A stretch of 64,000 nt of DNA, from positions 62,001 through 126,000 of the forward strand of contig NZ_BCXE01000010.1 in assembly GCF_001894945.1 (NCBI RefSeq), written 5' to 3'. Below, piece by piece: positions 25,914-35,644 of this stretch. The notes beneath the pieces were generated by a model. That model ran no database searches, was not told the origin of the DNA, and saw only the letters and a list, made by a program, of their open reading frames with translations. Both the position numbers and the translations under genes were made by a program. How positions within the stretch are numbered: position 1 is the first letter of the stretch; each line of letters starts with the position of its first letter. This DNA is from Rhodococcus ruber NBRC 15591. GTDB lineage: Bacteria > Actinomycetota > Actinomycetes > Mycobacteriales > Mycobacteriaceae.

Positions 25914-26519
25914 GTGGCCTACCGCCGGACCCCCGCCGTGCAGCAGCGGCTCGACGCGCAACGCGCGGCGATCGCCGACGCCGCCGTGAGCCTGCTGTCC
26001 GAGCGCGGCTACCAGGGACTGTCCATCGCGGCGGTCGCCGAGCGCGCCGGCGTCGCCACCGGCAGCGTCTACCGGCACTACGCCGACAAGTCCGAACTGA
26101 TGGTGCGCATCTTCCGCAGCCTGTGCGGCCGGGAGGTCGACGCCGTCGTCGCGGCCGCCGACGCGGCCCGGCCGGACGGTGCGGCCGCACAGGTGGCCGC
26201 CGTCGTCGAGACCTTCGCCCGCCGCGCCCTGCGCAACCCCACCCTCGCATATGCCCTGCTCGCCGAACCCGTCGACGCGGCCGTCGACGCCGAACGCCTG
26301 GTGCTGCGCCGCGCCTTCGCGGCGGCGTTCGAGGACGCCGTGCGCCGCGGTGTCGACTCGGGCGATCTCACCTCTCGCAACCCGGCGCTGTCCGCCGCCG
26401 CCCTCGTCGGGGCGGTCGGCGAGGTTCTCACCGGCCCGCTGCAGTCCGGCGTGGCCGCCACCGACACCGTCCCCGAACTCGTCGCATTCGCCCTACGCGC
26501 ACTAGGAGCCCGGCCATGA
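25914..26519 (+). CDS. TetR family transcriptional regulator
   Basis: The 201-residue protein has the TetR N-terminal helix-turn-helix (AIADAAVSLLSERGYQGLSIAAVAERAGVATGSVYRHYADKSEL) and a variable ligand domain. GTG 25914 is used; an in-frame upstream open stretch lacks support. It is fused by an ATGA overlap to an acyl-CoA dehydrogenase gene, so its ligand may be an acyl-CoA or related lipid. It may also control the divergent acyltransferase-like gene through the dyad at 25892-25905. Confidence 0.9.
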   Translation: MAYRRTPAVQQRLDAQRAAIADAAVSLLSERGYQGLSIAAVAERAGVATGSVYRHYADKSELMVRIFRSLCGREVDAVVAAADAARPDGAAAQVAAVVETFARRALRNPTLAYALLAEPVDAAVDAERLVLRRAFAAAFEDAVRRGVDSGDLTSRNPALSAAALVGAVGEVLTGPLQSGVAATDTVPELVAFALRALGARP

Positions 26520-28150
26520 CCGAATCACCCACGTTTCCCGCCACCCACGAGGTGTTCAACCAGGTGCCTGACCTCGTGCCGTACCAGGCGGCCGACGACG
26601 CGGCACTGCTCGAGGGCCTGCGCCGCGAAGGAGCCGCCTGGGCCGAGGACGAAGTCCGGGAGATCGGCGCGCTCGCCGGAGGGACGCGTGCGCAGGAATG
26701 GGGCAGGCTCGTCGACGAGTACCCGCCCGTGCTGCACACCCACGATCGCTACGGGCACCGCGTCGACGAGGTGGAGTTCCATCCGCACTGGCACGACCTC
26801 ATGACGGTGGCCGTCGAGCACGGCATGCACGCGGCACCGTGGCGCGACCCCCGGGCCGGGGCGCACGTCGCCCGGGCCGCCAAGTTCTACGTGTGGGGCC
26901 AGGCCGAAGCGGGACACATGTGCCCGATCTCCATGACGTACGCGGTGATACCGGCGCTGCGGCACAATCCCGAACTCGCCGCGACGTACGAGCCGCTGCT
27001 CACCGCCCCGCACTACGACTTCGGGCTCCGGGAACCGTCCACCAAGCGCGGCCTGATCGCCGGCATGTCCATGACCGAGAAGCAGGGCGGATCGGACGTG
27101 CGGGCCAACACGACGACCGCGACCCCTCAGGCGGACGGCAGTTACCGCATCGTCGGACACAAGTGGTTCACCTCCGCACCGATGTCGGACATGTTCCTCA
27201 CGCTGGCGCAGACCACCAGCGGCCTCTCGTGCTTCCTGCTGCCGCGGGTGCTTCCCGACGGCAGCCGCAACCGCATCCGCATCCAGCGGCTCAAGGACAA
27301 GCTCGGGAACAAGTCGAACGCGTCCTCCGAGATCGAGTACGAGGGCGCAACCGGCTGGCTCGTCGGCGCGGAGGGCCGCGGCGTCAACACCATCATCGAG
27401 ATGGTGAACATGACGCGCCTGGACTGCGTGATCGGCTCGGCGACCGGAATGCGCGCGGCGACGCTGCGCGCCGTCCACCACGCCCGCCACCGGAAGGCGT
27501 TCGGCGCCCTGCTCGTCGACCAGCCGCTCATGCGGAACGTGCTCGCCGACCTGATCGTCGAGTCGGAAGCCGCGACGACCATGATGATGCGGCTGGCCGG
27601 TGCGACGGACCGCGCATCGACGGATCCGCAGGAGGCGGCGCTGCGCCGCATCGCCCTCGCGGTCACCAAGTACTGGGTGTGCAAGCGCGCCCCCGCCCAC
27701 GCCGCGGAGGCCCTCGAATGCCTCGGCGGCAACGGCTACGCCGAGGAATCCGGGATGCCGCGGCTGTACCGCGAGGCACCGCTCATGTCGATCTGGGAAG
27801 GCTCGGGCAACGTCGCCGCCCTCGACGCGCTACGGGCGATGGTCAAGCAGCCCGAGACCGTGGACGCGTTCTTCGCCGAGGTACGCCTGGCCGAGGGCGC
27901 CGACTCCCGGCTCGACGACGCCGTGGCGCGCGTCGGCAAGGAACTCGCCGATCTCGAGAACGTCGAGTACCGGGCCCGCCGGATCGTGGAACTGATGGCG
28001 CTGGTCCTGCAGGGTGCACAGCTCGTGCGGCACGGGCATCCGGCCGTCGCGGACGCCTTCTGCGCCACCCGGCTGGGCGACGACTGGGGCATCGCCCTGG
28101 GGACCATGCCCACCGGCCTGGACACCGCGGCGATCCTCGCGCGCGTCTGA
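26516..28150 (+). CDS. Acyl-CoA dehydrogenase, AidB-like
   Basis: The 544-residue flavoprotein is longer than ordinary acyl-CoA dehydrogenases and has the AidB layout. Typical pieces are MSMTEKQGGSDVRANTTTA, GHKWFTSAPMSDMFLTLAQT, LDCVIGSATGMRAATLRAVHHARHRKAFG and ECLGGNGYAEESGMPRLYREAPLMSIWEGSGN. The family oxidises acyl-CoA or, in AidB, acts in alkylation response with FAD; the substrate here is not known. It is translationally coupled to the TetR gene by ATGA, which points to local control. Confidence 0.92.
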   Translation: MTESPTFPATHEVFNQVPDLVPYQAADDAALLEGLRREGAAWAEDEVREIGALAGGTRAQEWGRLVDEYPPVLHTHDRYGHRVDEVEFHPHWHDLMTVAVEHGMHAAPWRDPRAGAHVARAAKFYVWGQAEAGHMCPISMTYAVIPALRHNPELAATYEPLLTAPHYDFGLREPSTKRGLIAGMSMTEKQGGSDVRANTTTATPQADGSYRIVGHKWFTSAPMSDMFLTLAQTTSGLSCFLLPRVLPDGSRNRIRIQRLKDKLGNKSNASSEIEYEGATGWLVGAEGRGVNTIIEMVNMTRLDCVIGSATGMRAATLRAVHHARHRKAFGALLVDQPLMRNVLADLIVESEAATTMMMRLAGATDRASTDPQEAALRRIALAVTKYWVCKRAPAHAAEALECLGGNGYAEESGMPRLYREAPLMSIWEGSGNVAALDALRAMVKQPETVDAFFAEVRLAEGADSRLDDAVARVGKELADLENVEYRARRIVELMALVLQGAQLVRHGHPAVADAFCATRLGDDWGIALGTMPTGLDTAAILARV

Positions 28151-28244
28151 TCGGCGGCGATCCTTTCGCGACCCGGACCTGCGACGATCCACAGGGCATA
28201 CTGGAGGTAACGACAACGATCGTCGAGCGAGCCCGGAGCCCCTC

Positions 28245-29060
28245 ATGATCAGAAGCAGCGAATGGCGGGAATGGGGGGTCCCGGTGACGGTGGCCGTCAC
28301 GGAGTACGCCGCCCTGGCGGAGGCCGAAACGCGGGTGCGCGCCGCGATCGCGGAATCCGAGGCGGCGTGCAACCCGCAGCGCGGCGACGCGGAGATCCAC
28401 GAGGTCAACCTCGCCCAGGGCATTCCCGTCCAGGTCAGCCCGCGGCTGTCGGCGTTGCTGCGCTCGGCGCTCTGGGTCGCCCGGATGACCGACGGGACGG
28501 TGAGTCCCTTGGCGGCCGACGACGCAGGGATCGACGAGGACGCCACCCCGCCCATCCATCCGCTCCCCGACTACAGCGACATCCACCTCGACGGCGAGAC
28601 CGTGCTGGCCCCGTTCGGCGTCAACCTCGACATCACCGAGACCGCCCGGGCCGACACCGCGGATCGGGCCGCCGCGACCGTGGCACGCAGCCTCGAATGC
28701 GGTGTCCTGGTGCGGATGGGCGACGTGACGGCCACCGCCGGTCACAGTCCCGCCGGCGGGTGGCAGGTGTCCGTCCCCGGCGCCGGGACCGTCGAACTCC
28801 CGGCCGGAAGCGCCATAGCGACGCGCGTGCGCGACGACTCCGACGCAGAGCAGGACGGCGGAAACGACGTCTCCGGACGGTGGGTGCAGGTCACCGTCAT
28901 CGCCGAGGACGCGTTGTGGGCCGACGCCGCGGCCGCGGCAGCTCTGCGCCGCGGAGCGCCCGCGGTGCGGTGGCTCGAGCAGTACGACCTGGCCGCCCGC
29001 CTCGTCGACGGCGACCGGGTCCACACGACCCGCCGCTGGTCCCGCCCGCACGCCGCCTGA
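28245..29060 (+). CDS. ApbE-like protein (FAD:protein FMN transferase family, degenerate)
   Basis: The 271-residue protein follows the ApbE plan: NPQRGDAEIHEVNLAQGIPVQVSPRLSALLRSALWVARMTDGTVSPL, then LDITETARADTADRAAATVA, GVLVRMGDVTATAGHSPAGGWQVSVPG and AIATR. The normal Asp-X2-Gly-X2-Lys-Gly segment that binds Mg-FAD is replaced by LDITETARADTADRAA, so transferase activity is doubtful. No lipoprotein signal is seen. CGGAG precedes ATG 28245. It may be a non-catalytic relative. Confidence 0.72.
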   Translation: MIRSSEWREWGVPVTVAVTEYAALAEAETRVRAAIAESEAACNPQRGDAEIHEVNLAQGIPVQVSPRLSALLRSALWVARMTDGTVSPLAADDAGIDEDATPPIHPLPDYSDIHLDGETVLAPFGVNLDITETARADTADRAAATVARSLECGVLVRMGDVTATAGHSPAGGWQVSVPGAGTVELPAGSAIATRVRDDSDAEQDGGNDVSGRWVQVTVIAEDALWADAAAAAALRRGAPAVRWLEQYDLAARLVDGDRVHTTRRWSRPHAA

Positions 29061-29083
29061 GCGGCAGAGCTTGCGCCCGAACC

Positions 29084-29131
29084 GGCGGGCTTGCCCCCGT
29101 TTCCGCAGTCGGAAACCGGTGCAAGCCCGCC
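29084..29131. terminator. Bidirectional terminator hairpin between the ApbE-like gene and pgi
   Basis: Arms 29084-29104 and 29111-29131 pair at 19 of 21 positions around a six-base loop. It fills most of the gap between the two convergent genes. Confidence 0.8.
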
Positions 29132-29147
29132 ACAACGGGTGTCTGCT

Positions 29148-30782
29148 CTAGTTCTTACGCCACCGCCGGATGGTGCGGACGAGGGTGTCGGTGGAGGTGT
29201 CGCCGGTGTCGGGGTCCGCCGCGCCGGTCAGGGCGGGTGTCAGTTGCAGGGCCTGGGTCTTGCCGAGTTCGACGCCCCACTGGTCGAACGAGTCGATACC
29301 CCAGATCACCCCCTGGACGAACACCTGATGCTCGTACAGGGCGATCAACTGGCCCAGCGTCGCCGGCGTCAGCGCCGGGGCGAGCAGGGTGGTCGAGGGC
29401 CGGTTGCCGGGCATCACCTTGTGCGCCACCAGCGCCGGGTCGGTGCCGTCGGCGGCGACCTCGGCCGCGGTCTTGCCGAACGCGAGCACCTTGGCCTGGG
29501 CGAGCATGTTCGCCAGCAGCACCTGGTGCATGCTGCCGGTGCCGTCGATGGTGGGCAGATCCTCGAGCGCGGTGGCGAACCCGACGAAGTCGGCCGGGAT
29601 CAGCCGGGTGCCCTGGTGCAGCAGCTGGAAGAACGCGTGCTGACCGTTCGTGCCCGGCTCACCCCAGAAGATCTCCCCGGTGTCGTGGTCGACGGGGCTG
29701 CCGTCGAGCCGCACCGACTTGCCGTTCGACTCCATGGTCAGCTGCTGCAGATACGCCGGCAGCCGCGCCAGGTCCTGGCTGTAGGGCAGCACCGCCCGCG
29801 TCTGCGCCCCCAGCACCGACGCGTACCACACCCCCAGCAGCCCGAGCAGCACCGGCGCGTTCGCCTCGAGCGGCGCGGTGGCGAAATGCTCGTCGACGGT
29901 GTGCATCCCGGCCAGGAATTCGGCGAACCGCACCGGGCCGATCGCGCACATCACCGACAGGCCGATCGCCGAACCCACCGAGTACCGCCCACCCACCCAG
30001 TCCCAGAACCCGAACATGTTCGCCGGGTCGATACCGAACTCGGCGACCTTGGCGGCATTGGTGGACACCGCCACGAAGTGCGCCGCGACGGCGTCCTCAC
30101 CGAGGGCGGCGACCAGCCAGCGCCGCGCGGCGGTGGCGTTGGTGAGGGTTTCGATGGTGGTGAACGTCTTCGACGCCACCACGAACAGCGTCCGGGCCGG
30201 ATCCAGGTCGGACAGCTGCGCGGTCAGATCCGCCGGATCGATGTTGGCGACGAACCGGGCGTCCGGGCCGTCGGCGTAGTGCCGCAACGCCCGCGCCACC
30301 ATCGCCGGGCCCAGGTCCGAGCCGCCGATGCCGATGTTGACCACCGTGGTGATCGTCTCCCCGGTGGCGCCGCGCCAGGTGCCGGAGCGGACCTGCTCGG
30401 CGAAGCCGGCCATCGCGTCGAGCACGGTGTGCACGTCGGGGACCACGTCGGCGCCGTCCACGGGCAGCGTCGCCGACCGCGGCAGCCGCAGGGCGGTGTG
30501 CAGCACCGCCCGGTCCTCGGTGCTGTTGATGCGCTCCCCGGCGAGCATCGCGTCGCGGCGGGATTCGACCCCGGCAGCCCGGGCCAGATCCAGCAGCAAC
30601 CCGACCGTGGTGTCGGTGATCCGATGCTTGCTGTAGTCGATGTACCACTCGCCCGCGGTCACCGACAGCCGCTGCGCCCGACCCGGATCCGCCGCGAACA
30701 ACCCTCGCAGATCCACCGCCTCGAGCTCCGAACGGTGCTGGGACAGCTGCTGCCACGGTGCGGTTCGAGTCACGTCGCTCAT
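29148..30782 (-). CDS. pgi: Glucose-6-phosphate isomerase
   Basis: Pgi interconverts glucose-6-phosphate and fructose-6-phosphate. The 544 residues carry [14 protein letters not shown], the signature [20 protein letters not shown], the second signature around MESNGKSVR, and [20 protein letters not shown] 30782 is chosen because the protein then begins at the usual family N-terminus; the open frame extends upstream only by chance. In M. tuberculosis pgi (Rv0946c) also opens this gene order. Confidence 0.97.
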   Translation of the reverse strand: MSDVTRTAPWQQLSQHRSELEAVDLRGLFAADPGRAQRLSVTAGEWYIDYSKHRITDTTVGLLLDLARAAGVESRRDAMLAGERINSTEDRAVLHTALRLPRSATLPVDGADVVPDVHTVLDAMAGFAEQVRSGTWRGATGETITTVVNIGIGGSDLGPAMVARALRHYADGPDARFVANIDPADLTAQLSDLDPARTLFVVASKTFTTIETLTNATAARRWLVAALGEDAVAAHFVAVSTNAAKVAEFGIDPANMFGFWDWVGGRYSVGSAIGLSVMCAIGPVRFAEFLAGMHTVDEHFATAPLEANAPVLLGLLGVWYASVLGAQTRAVLPYSQDLARLPAYLQQLTMESNGKSVRLDGSPVDHDTGEIFWGEPGTNGQHAFFQLLHQGTRLIPADFVGFATALEDLPTIDGTGSMHQVLLANMLAQAKVLAFGKTAAEVAADGTDPALVAHKVMPGNRPSTTLLAPALTPATLGQLIALYEHQVFVQGVIWGIDSFDQWGVELGKTQALQLTPALTGAADPDTGDTSTDTLVRTIRRWRKN

Positions 30783-30849
30783 GAATTCAGAGCCTAGTGC
30801 GGGCCCGTAGTTACCGGCGGGTTCGGAACCCGCCCGGGTCCCGGAGCGC

Positions 30850-32313
30850 ATGATGTGGGACATGGACACCGAAGAACTGATCCGGACCGTACCGACAGAA
30901 CTGTTCCTCGGCGGGGAATGGGTGGCCGCCGAGAACGGCGCCACCTTCACCGTCCACGATCCCGCCACCGGCGACATCCTCACCGACGTCGCCGACGCGA
31001 GCCCCGCCGACGCCGTCCGCGCCCTCGACGCCGCGGTGGCCGCCCAGCACGAGTGGGCGGCGACCGCGCCGCGCGAGCGGGGTGAACTGCTGCGTTCGGT
31101 GTTCGCGAGGATCACCGAACGGGCCGAGGACTTCGCGCTCCTGATGACTCTCGAAATGGGCAAGGCCCTGCCGGAGAGCCGGGCCGAGGCCAAGTACGGG
31201 GCCGAGTTCTTCCGCTGGTTCGCCGAGGAGGCGGTGCGGATCTCGGGGCGCTACACGCACGCACCCGCCGGCAACGGACGGATCCTGGTGACCAAGCAAG
31301 CGGTGGGACCGTGCCTGGCGATCACGCCGTGGAACTTCCCGCTCGCGATGGGCACCCGCAAGATCGGTCCCGCCCTCGCCGCGGGCTGCACGATCCTGAT
31401 GAAGCCCGCGTCGGAGACCCCCCTGACGATGCTGCTGCTCGCCCAGCTGTTCGCCGAGGCCGGGCTTCCGAAGGGGGTGCTGTCGGTGCTGCCGACCTCG
31501 CGTGCCGGCGCGGTCACCGGCCCGCTGATCGACGATCCCCGCCTGCGCAAGCTGACCTTCACCGGTTCCACCGAGGTGGGCCGGACCCTGTCCGAACGGG
31601 CCGGGAAGGCGATGCTGCGCACGTCGATGGAACTGGGTGGCAACGCGCCGTTCCTGGTGTTCGACGACGCCGACCTCGACGCCGCGGTGGAGGGAGCACT
31701 GGCCGCCAAGCTGCGCAACGGGGGCGAGGCGTGCACGGCCGCGAACCGCTTCCACGTCGCCAACCCGGTGCGGGAGGAGTTCGTGAAGAAGCTCACCGAG
31801 CGCATGGCGCAGTACCGGCTCGGGCCGGGTACCGACCCCGGCACCACGCTCGGTCCGCTGATCAACGCGGGCCAGCGGGAGACCGTCGGCACGCTGGTGC
31901 AGGACGCGGTCGCGGCCGGTGCGAGCGTGCGGCTCGGCGGGGACGTCCCCGACGGTCGGGGGTGGTTCTACCCCGCGACCGTGCTCGACGGAGTGACGGC
32001 CGACGCCCGGATCCTGCGCGAGGAGGTGTTCGGTCCCGTCGCCGCTGTGACCGGATTCGACACCGAGCAGGAGGCGATCGACGCGGCCAACGCCACCGAA
32101 TACGGACTGGCCGCGTACATCTACACGCAGAACCTGGACCGGGCGCTGCGGGTGTCCGAGGCCCTCGAATCCGGCATGGTGGGCGTCAACCGGGGCGTGA
32201 TCTCCGACGTCGCGGCGCCCTTCGGCGGCGTCAAGGCCTCCGGGCTGGGCCGCGAGGGCGGCAGCGAAGGCATCGAGGAGTACCTCGAGACGAAGTACAT
32301 CGCGCTGCAGTGA
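30850..32313 (+). CDS. NAD(P)-dependent aldehyde dehydrogenase, succinate-semialdehyde type
   Basis: The 487-residue enzyme shows ALDH motifs: [35 protein letters not shown], catalytic Glu in [13 protein letters not shown] and nucleophile Cys295 in [12 protein letters not shown], then [10 protein letters not shown]. The pattern fits GabD-like succinate-semialdehyde dehydrogenases (last step from GABA to succinate), but substrate assignment within ALDHs is uncertain. Possible starts are ATG 30850, 30853 and 30862; GGAG lies just before the first two. It is divergent from pgi. Confidence 0.93.
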   Translation: MMWDMDTEELIRTVPTELFLGGEWVAAENGATFTVHDPATGDILTDVADASPADAVRALDAAVAAQHEWAATAPRERGELLRSVFARITERAEDFALLMTLEMGKALPESRAEAKYGAEFFRWFAEEAVRISGRYTHAPAGNGRILVTKQAVGPCLAITPWNFPLAMGTRKIGPALAAGCTILMKPASETPLTMLLLAQLFAEAGLPKGVLSVLPTSRAGAVTGPLIDDPRLRKLTFTGSTEVGRTLSERAGKAMLRTSMELGGNAPFLVFDDADLDAAVEGALAAKLRNGGEACTAANRFHVANPVREEFVKKLTERMAQYRLGPGTDPGTTLGPLINAGQRETVGTLVQDAVAAGASVRLGGDVPDGRGWFYPATVLDGVTADARILREEVFGPVAAVTGFDTEQEAIDAANATEYGLAAYIYTQNLDRALRVSEALESGMVGVNRGVISDVAAPFGGVKASGLGREGGSEGIEEYLETKYIALQ

Positions 32314-32373
32314 CCTGCGCGACGGCTACGCCCCCGACCGTCGCGTGCTCGGGGGCGTACCGGGGCCGGGGTG

Positions 32374-32565
32374 CCTCGGTGACCCCGGCCGCAGCCTCGG
32401 TGGGTCCAGGCGGCCGCGGCCTCGGTGGGTCCAGGCGGCCGCGGCCTCAGTGACCCAGGCGGCCGCGGCCTCAGTGACCCAGGCGGCCGCGGCCTCGGTG
32501 GGTCCAGGCGGCCGCGGCCTCAGTGACCCAGGCGGCCGCGGCCTCAGTGACCCAGGCGGCCGCGG
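32374..32565. repeat. Tandem repeat array of 24/25-bp units running into the chorismate mutase 3' end
   Basis: Seven units follow one degenerate copy. A = CCTCGGTGGGTCC plus AGGCGGCCGCGG; B = CCTCAGTGACCC plus AGGCGGCCGCGG. The order from 32395 is A-A-B-B-A-B-B. The last B (32542-32565) contains the chorismate mutase stop at 32544-32546. On the minus strand the preceding B copy restates the last codons and stop in frame; B is 24 bp, so adjacent copies keep phase. The array fills the convergent gap after the aldehyde dehydrogenase. Confidence 0.95.
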
Positions 32566-32852
32566 CCGAGTCGCAGCAGCAGCATGGCCAGCGTGTGACC
32601 CTCCTGGCCCAGCTCGCTGAAGCGCTCGAGGACCTTCATCTCCCGGCTGTGGACCAGGCGGGTGCCGCCGGATGCCATCCGGGTCTGGCCGATGATGCGC
32701 GAGACCTCGGTGCGGCGCTTGACCGCCGCCAGGATCTCGGCGTCGAGCCGATCGATCTCCTTGCGGAGCTCGTCGATCTCCGCCTCGGTGGTGGGCAGGG
32801 CAGCATCGGATGCGCTGGCTCCGGAACCGGTGGCCTCGGTGTTGGTGCTCAT
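32544..32852 (-). CDS. Chorismate mutase, AroQ type
   Basis: The 102-residue all-helical protein catalyses chorismate to prephenate for Phe/Tyr synthesis. The AroQ pattern is clear: EIDELRKEIDRLDAEILAAVKRRTEVSRIIGQTRMASGGTRLVHSREMKVLERF, with Arg and Lys active-site positions. It matches the intracellular, non-secreted mycobacterial enzyme Rv0948c in size and position beside uvrD1; that enzyme is boosted by DAHP synthase. GAGGAGACGAC precedes ATG 32852. The C-terminus LGRGRLGH lies within a tandem repeat. Confidence 0.93.
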   Translation of the reverse strand: MSTNTEATGSGASASDAALPTTEAEIDELRKEIDRLDAEILAAVKRRTEVSRIIGQTRMASGGTRLVHSREMKVLERFSELGQEGHTLAMLLLRLGRGRLGH

Positions 32853-33141
32853 GTCGTCTCCTCGCGTCAGCTCTGGGATCGCTTCGGATTCTGCGGGCGT
32901 TACCGGTCCGGCCGTCGGCTCGGGCTTCGGTGGCGCGGCAGCCGAAGCCTCGGGGTGCGGTCAGGCCTCGGTCATCGGCTCTCACACCGATGGCAGTGTC
33001 GCCGGTAGCGGCGACGTGGAGCACATGACATGACGTTCAGTTTGCCACCCGTCCCCGAACCGGCCAAGTAAGGCATACCTGTCGAATCGCCCCCGCCCGG
33101 CCGGCACGGCTGTCGGCGATCGCCGGTAGTTTGGTACCACG

Positions 33142-35580
33142 ATGAACACTCCCGTTGCCTCCGGCCGTCCCGTCCCCGCCCCGAACCCGGGGGTGCGAGC
33201 GACGACCTCCGACGCTCTGCTCGAGGGCCTCAACCCACAGCAGCGGGAGGCGGTGACCCACACGGGTTCTCCGCTGCTCATCGTCGCGGGCGCCGGCTCG
33301 GGGAAGACGGCGGTGCTGACGCGGCGCATCGCGTACCTGCTGGGGGAGCGGAGGGTGACGCCGGGCCAGATCCTGGCCATCACGTTCACCAACAAGGCGG
33401 CCGCCGAGATGCGCGAGCGCGTCGCCCACCTGGTCGGCCCGCGGGCGAACAGCATGTGGGTGTCGACGTTCCACTCGAGCTGCGTGCGGATCCTGCGCGC
33501 GCAGTCGGCGCTGCTGTCGGGGATGAACTCGAACTTCACCATCTACGACGCCGACGACTCCCGGCGGCTGCTCACCATGATCGCCAAGGATCTCGACCTC
33601 GACGTCAAGCGGTACTCCGCGCGGCTGCTGGCTACGCACATCTCCAATCTCAAGAACGAGCTGATCGGTCCCGAGGAGGCCGCGGCCGCCGCGGATCGCG
33701 AGGCGGCGGACCTGCCGCGGATCGTCGCGACGGTCTACGCCCACTACCAGCAGCGGCTGCGCGCGGCCAACGCCTTCGACTTCGACGACCTGATCGGGGA
33801 GACGGTGGCGCTGTTGCAGGCGCATCCGCCGGTGGCGGAGTACTACCGCCGACGGTTCCGCCACGTTCTCGTCGACGAGTACCAGGACACCAACCACGCG
33901 CAGTACGTGCTCGTGCGCACGCTCGTCGGCGGGGCGGACGACACCGTGTCGGACGACGCGGTCGCGCCGGCGGAACTGTGTGTCGTCGGCGACGCCGACC
34001 AGTCCATCTACGCGTTCCGCGGCGCGACGATCCGCAACATCGAGGAGTTCGAACGCGACTATCCCGAGGCTCGCACGATCCTGCTCGAGCAGAACTACCG
34101 TTCCACCCAGACCATCCTCTCCGCGGCGAACGCGGTGATCGCCCGCAACACCGGGCGTCGGGAGAAACGGCTGTGGACTGACTCCGGTGCGGGGGAGCCG
34201 ATCACCGGGTACGTCGCCGACAACGAGCACGACGAGGCGCAGTTCGTCGCCGCGGAGATCGACCGGCTCGTCGACGCCGGGGACGCGAAATTCGCCGATA
34301 TCGCCGTCTTCTACCGCACCAACAACTCCTCGCGCGCCCTCGAGGACGTGTTCATCCGGCACGGCGTGCCCTACCGGGTGGTCGGCGGCGTGCGCTTCTA
34401 CGAGCGCAAGGAGGTGCGGGACCTCGTCGCGTACCTGCGGGTGCTCGCCAACCCGGACGACACGGTCAGCCTGCGCCGGATCCTCAACACCCCCCGTCGC
34501 GGCATCGGCGACCGCGCCGAGGCCTGCGTGGCGGTGCACGCCGAACGCACGGGCGTCGGGTTCGGCCGGGCCCTGCGCGACGCCGCCGAGGGAACCGTGC
34601 CGCTGCTGAATTCCCGCTCGCAGAAGGCCGTCGCCGCGTTCGTCGACCTCATGGACGAACTACGGGCGATGCTCACCGAGACCGACGCCGACGGCAACGA
34701 CCTCGTCGACATCGGCGACATCGTCGAAGCGGTGCTCGATCGCACCGGATATCGCGCCGAGCTCGAGGCCAGCGACGACCCGCAGGACGGCACGAGGCTC
34801 GACAACCTCAACGAGTTGGTCAGCGTCGCAAGAGAATTCTGTTCGGACGCGCGCAACGCCGCGGGTCTCGAGGACGAACGCGAGGTGCCGGAGGGGGAGC
34901 CCGAGCCCGGTTCCCTGGCGGCGTTCCTCGAGCGGGTGTCGCTGGTGGCCGACGCCGATCAGATCCCCGAGGAGGGCGACGGGGTCGTCACCCTGATGAC
35001 GCTGCACACCGCCAAGGGGCTCGAATTCCCGGTGGTGTTCGTCACCGGGTGGGAGGACGGGCAGTTCCCGCACATGCGCGCTCTCGGCGACCCTGCCGAA
35101 CTCTCGGAGGAACGGCGCCTGGCCTATGTCGGCCTCACCCGTGCGCGGCACCGCCTGTATCTGAGCCGCGCGGTGCTGCGCTCGGCCTGGGGGCAGCCCG
35201 TGACCAATCCGGAATCGCGTTTCCTCCAGGAGATCCCGCAGGAACTCGTGGAATGGCGCCGGGAGGATCCGGGGGTCGCCGGTGGGCACGCCATCGGTGC
35301 CGGGCGGGGCCGGAGCGGTTACGGCGGAATCGGTTCCGGCTTCGGGGGCGGGACTTCCCGGTTCGGCGGCGACCGGCCGTCGACGCCGAGTTCCGGGCGT
35401 TCGCGCAACAACCATCTCGTGCTCGCCGTCGGCGATCGGGTCAGCCACGACAAGTACGGCCTCGGCACGGTCCTCGAAACCCGCGGCTCCGGGCCGACCG
35501 CGACGGTGGTCGTCGACTTCGGCAGCGCCGGGAAGGTGCGGTTGATGCTCGTCGGCGGCGTGCCGATGGTCAAACTCTGA
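33142..35580 (+). CDS. pcrA: ATP-dependent DNA helicase PcrA/UvrD1
   Basis: The 812-residue superfamily-1 helicase unwinds DNA 3' to 5' in repair and replication. Seen in order are the Q-motif NPQQREAV, Walker A AGAGSGKT (49-56), AITFTNKAAAEMRERV, Walker B VDEYQDTNHAQY, GDADQSIYAFRGA, EQNYRSTQTIL, VTLMTLHTAKGLEFPVVFVTGWE and the VGLTRAR box. A glycine-rich linker leads to a C-terminal Tudor-like domain (GDRVSHDKYGLGTVLE), which in PcrA binds RNA polymerase. A weak ribosome site precedes ATG 33142. The 289-bp gap from chorismate mutase contains both promoters but no clear motif. Confidence 0.97.
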   Translation: MNTPVASGRPVPAPNPGVRATTSDALLEGLNPQQREAVTHTGSPLLIVAGAGSGKTAVLTRRIAYLLGERRVTPGQILAITFTNKAAAEMRERVAHLVGPRANSMWVSTFHSSCVRILRAQSALLSGMNSNFTIYDADDSRRLLTMIAKDLDLDVKRYSARLLATHISNLKNELIGPEEAAAAADREAADLPRIVATVYAHYQQRLRAANAFDFDDLIGETVALLQAHPPVAEYYRRRFRHVLVDEYQDTNHAQYVLVRTLVGGADDTVSDDAVAPAELCVVGDADQSIYAFRGATIRNIEEFERDYPEARTILLEQNYRSTQTILSAANAVIARNTGRREKRLWTDSGAGEPITGYVADNEHDEAQFVAAEIDRLVDAGDAKFADIAVFYRTNNSSRALEDVFIRHGVPYRVVGGVRFYERKEVRDLVAYLRVLANPDDTVSLRRILNTPRRGIGDRAEACVAVHAERTGVGFGRALRDAAEGTVPLLNSRSQKAVAAFVDLMDELRAMLTETDADGNDLVDIGDIVEAVLDRTGYRAELEASDDPQDGTRLDNLNELVSVAREFCSDARNAAGLEDEREVPEGEPEPGSLAAFLERVSLVADADQIPEEGDGVVTLMTLHTAKGLEFPVVFVTGWEDGQFPHMRALGDPAELSEERRLAYVGLTRARHRLYLSRAVLRSAWGQPVTNPESRFLQEIPQELVEWRREDPGVAGGHAIGAGRGRSGYGGIGSGFGGGTSRFGGDRPSTPSSGRSRNNHLVLAVGDRVSHDKYGLGTVLETRGSGPTATVVVDFGSAGKVRLMLVGGVPMVKL

Positions 35581-35586
35581 GCCGGA

Positions 35587-35630
35587 CGCGATACGGGCCC
35601 CGCACCAGCCGGTGCGGGGCCCGTATCGCG
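35587..35630. terminator. Perfect 20-bp bidirectional terminator between pcrA and the M23 gene
   Basis: The arm at 35587-35606 (CGCGATACGGGCCCCGCACC) pairs perfectly with 35611-35630 around the tetraloop AGCC. It stands between two convergent stop codons. Confidence 0.85.
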
Positions 35631-35644
35631 AATGCGGTCGGCGG

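Noticed and set aside
32326-33024. Minus-strand 232-codon frame across the chorismate mutase region
   Set aside because: Its C-terminal half is only the translated 24/25-bp repeats, and it overlaps the real chorismate mutase gene in another frame.
33064-33082. DtxR/IdeR iron-box-like sequence (AAGTAAGGCATACCTGT) upstream of pcrA
   Set aside because: Only about 11 of 19 positions match the consensus, and pcrA is not an iron-regulated type of gene.
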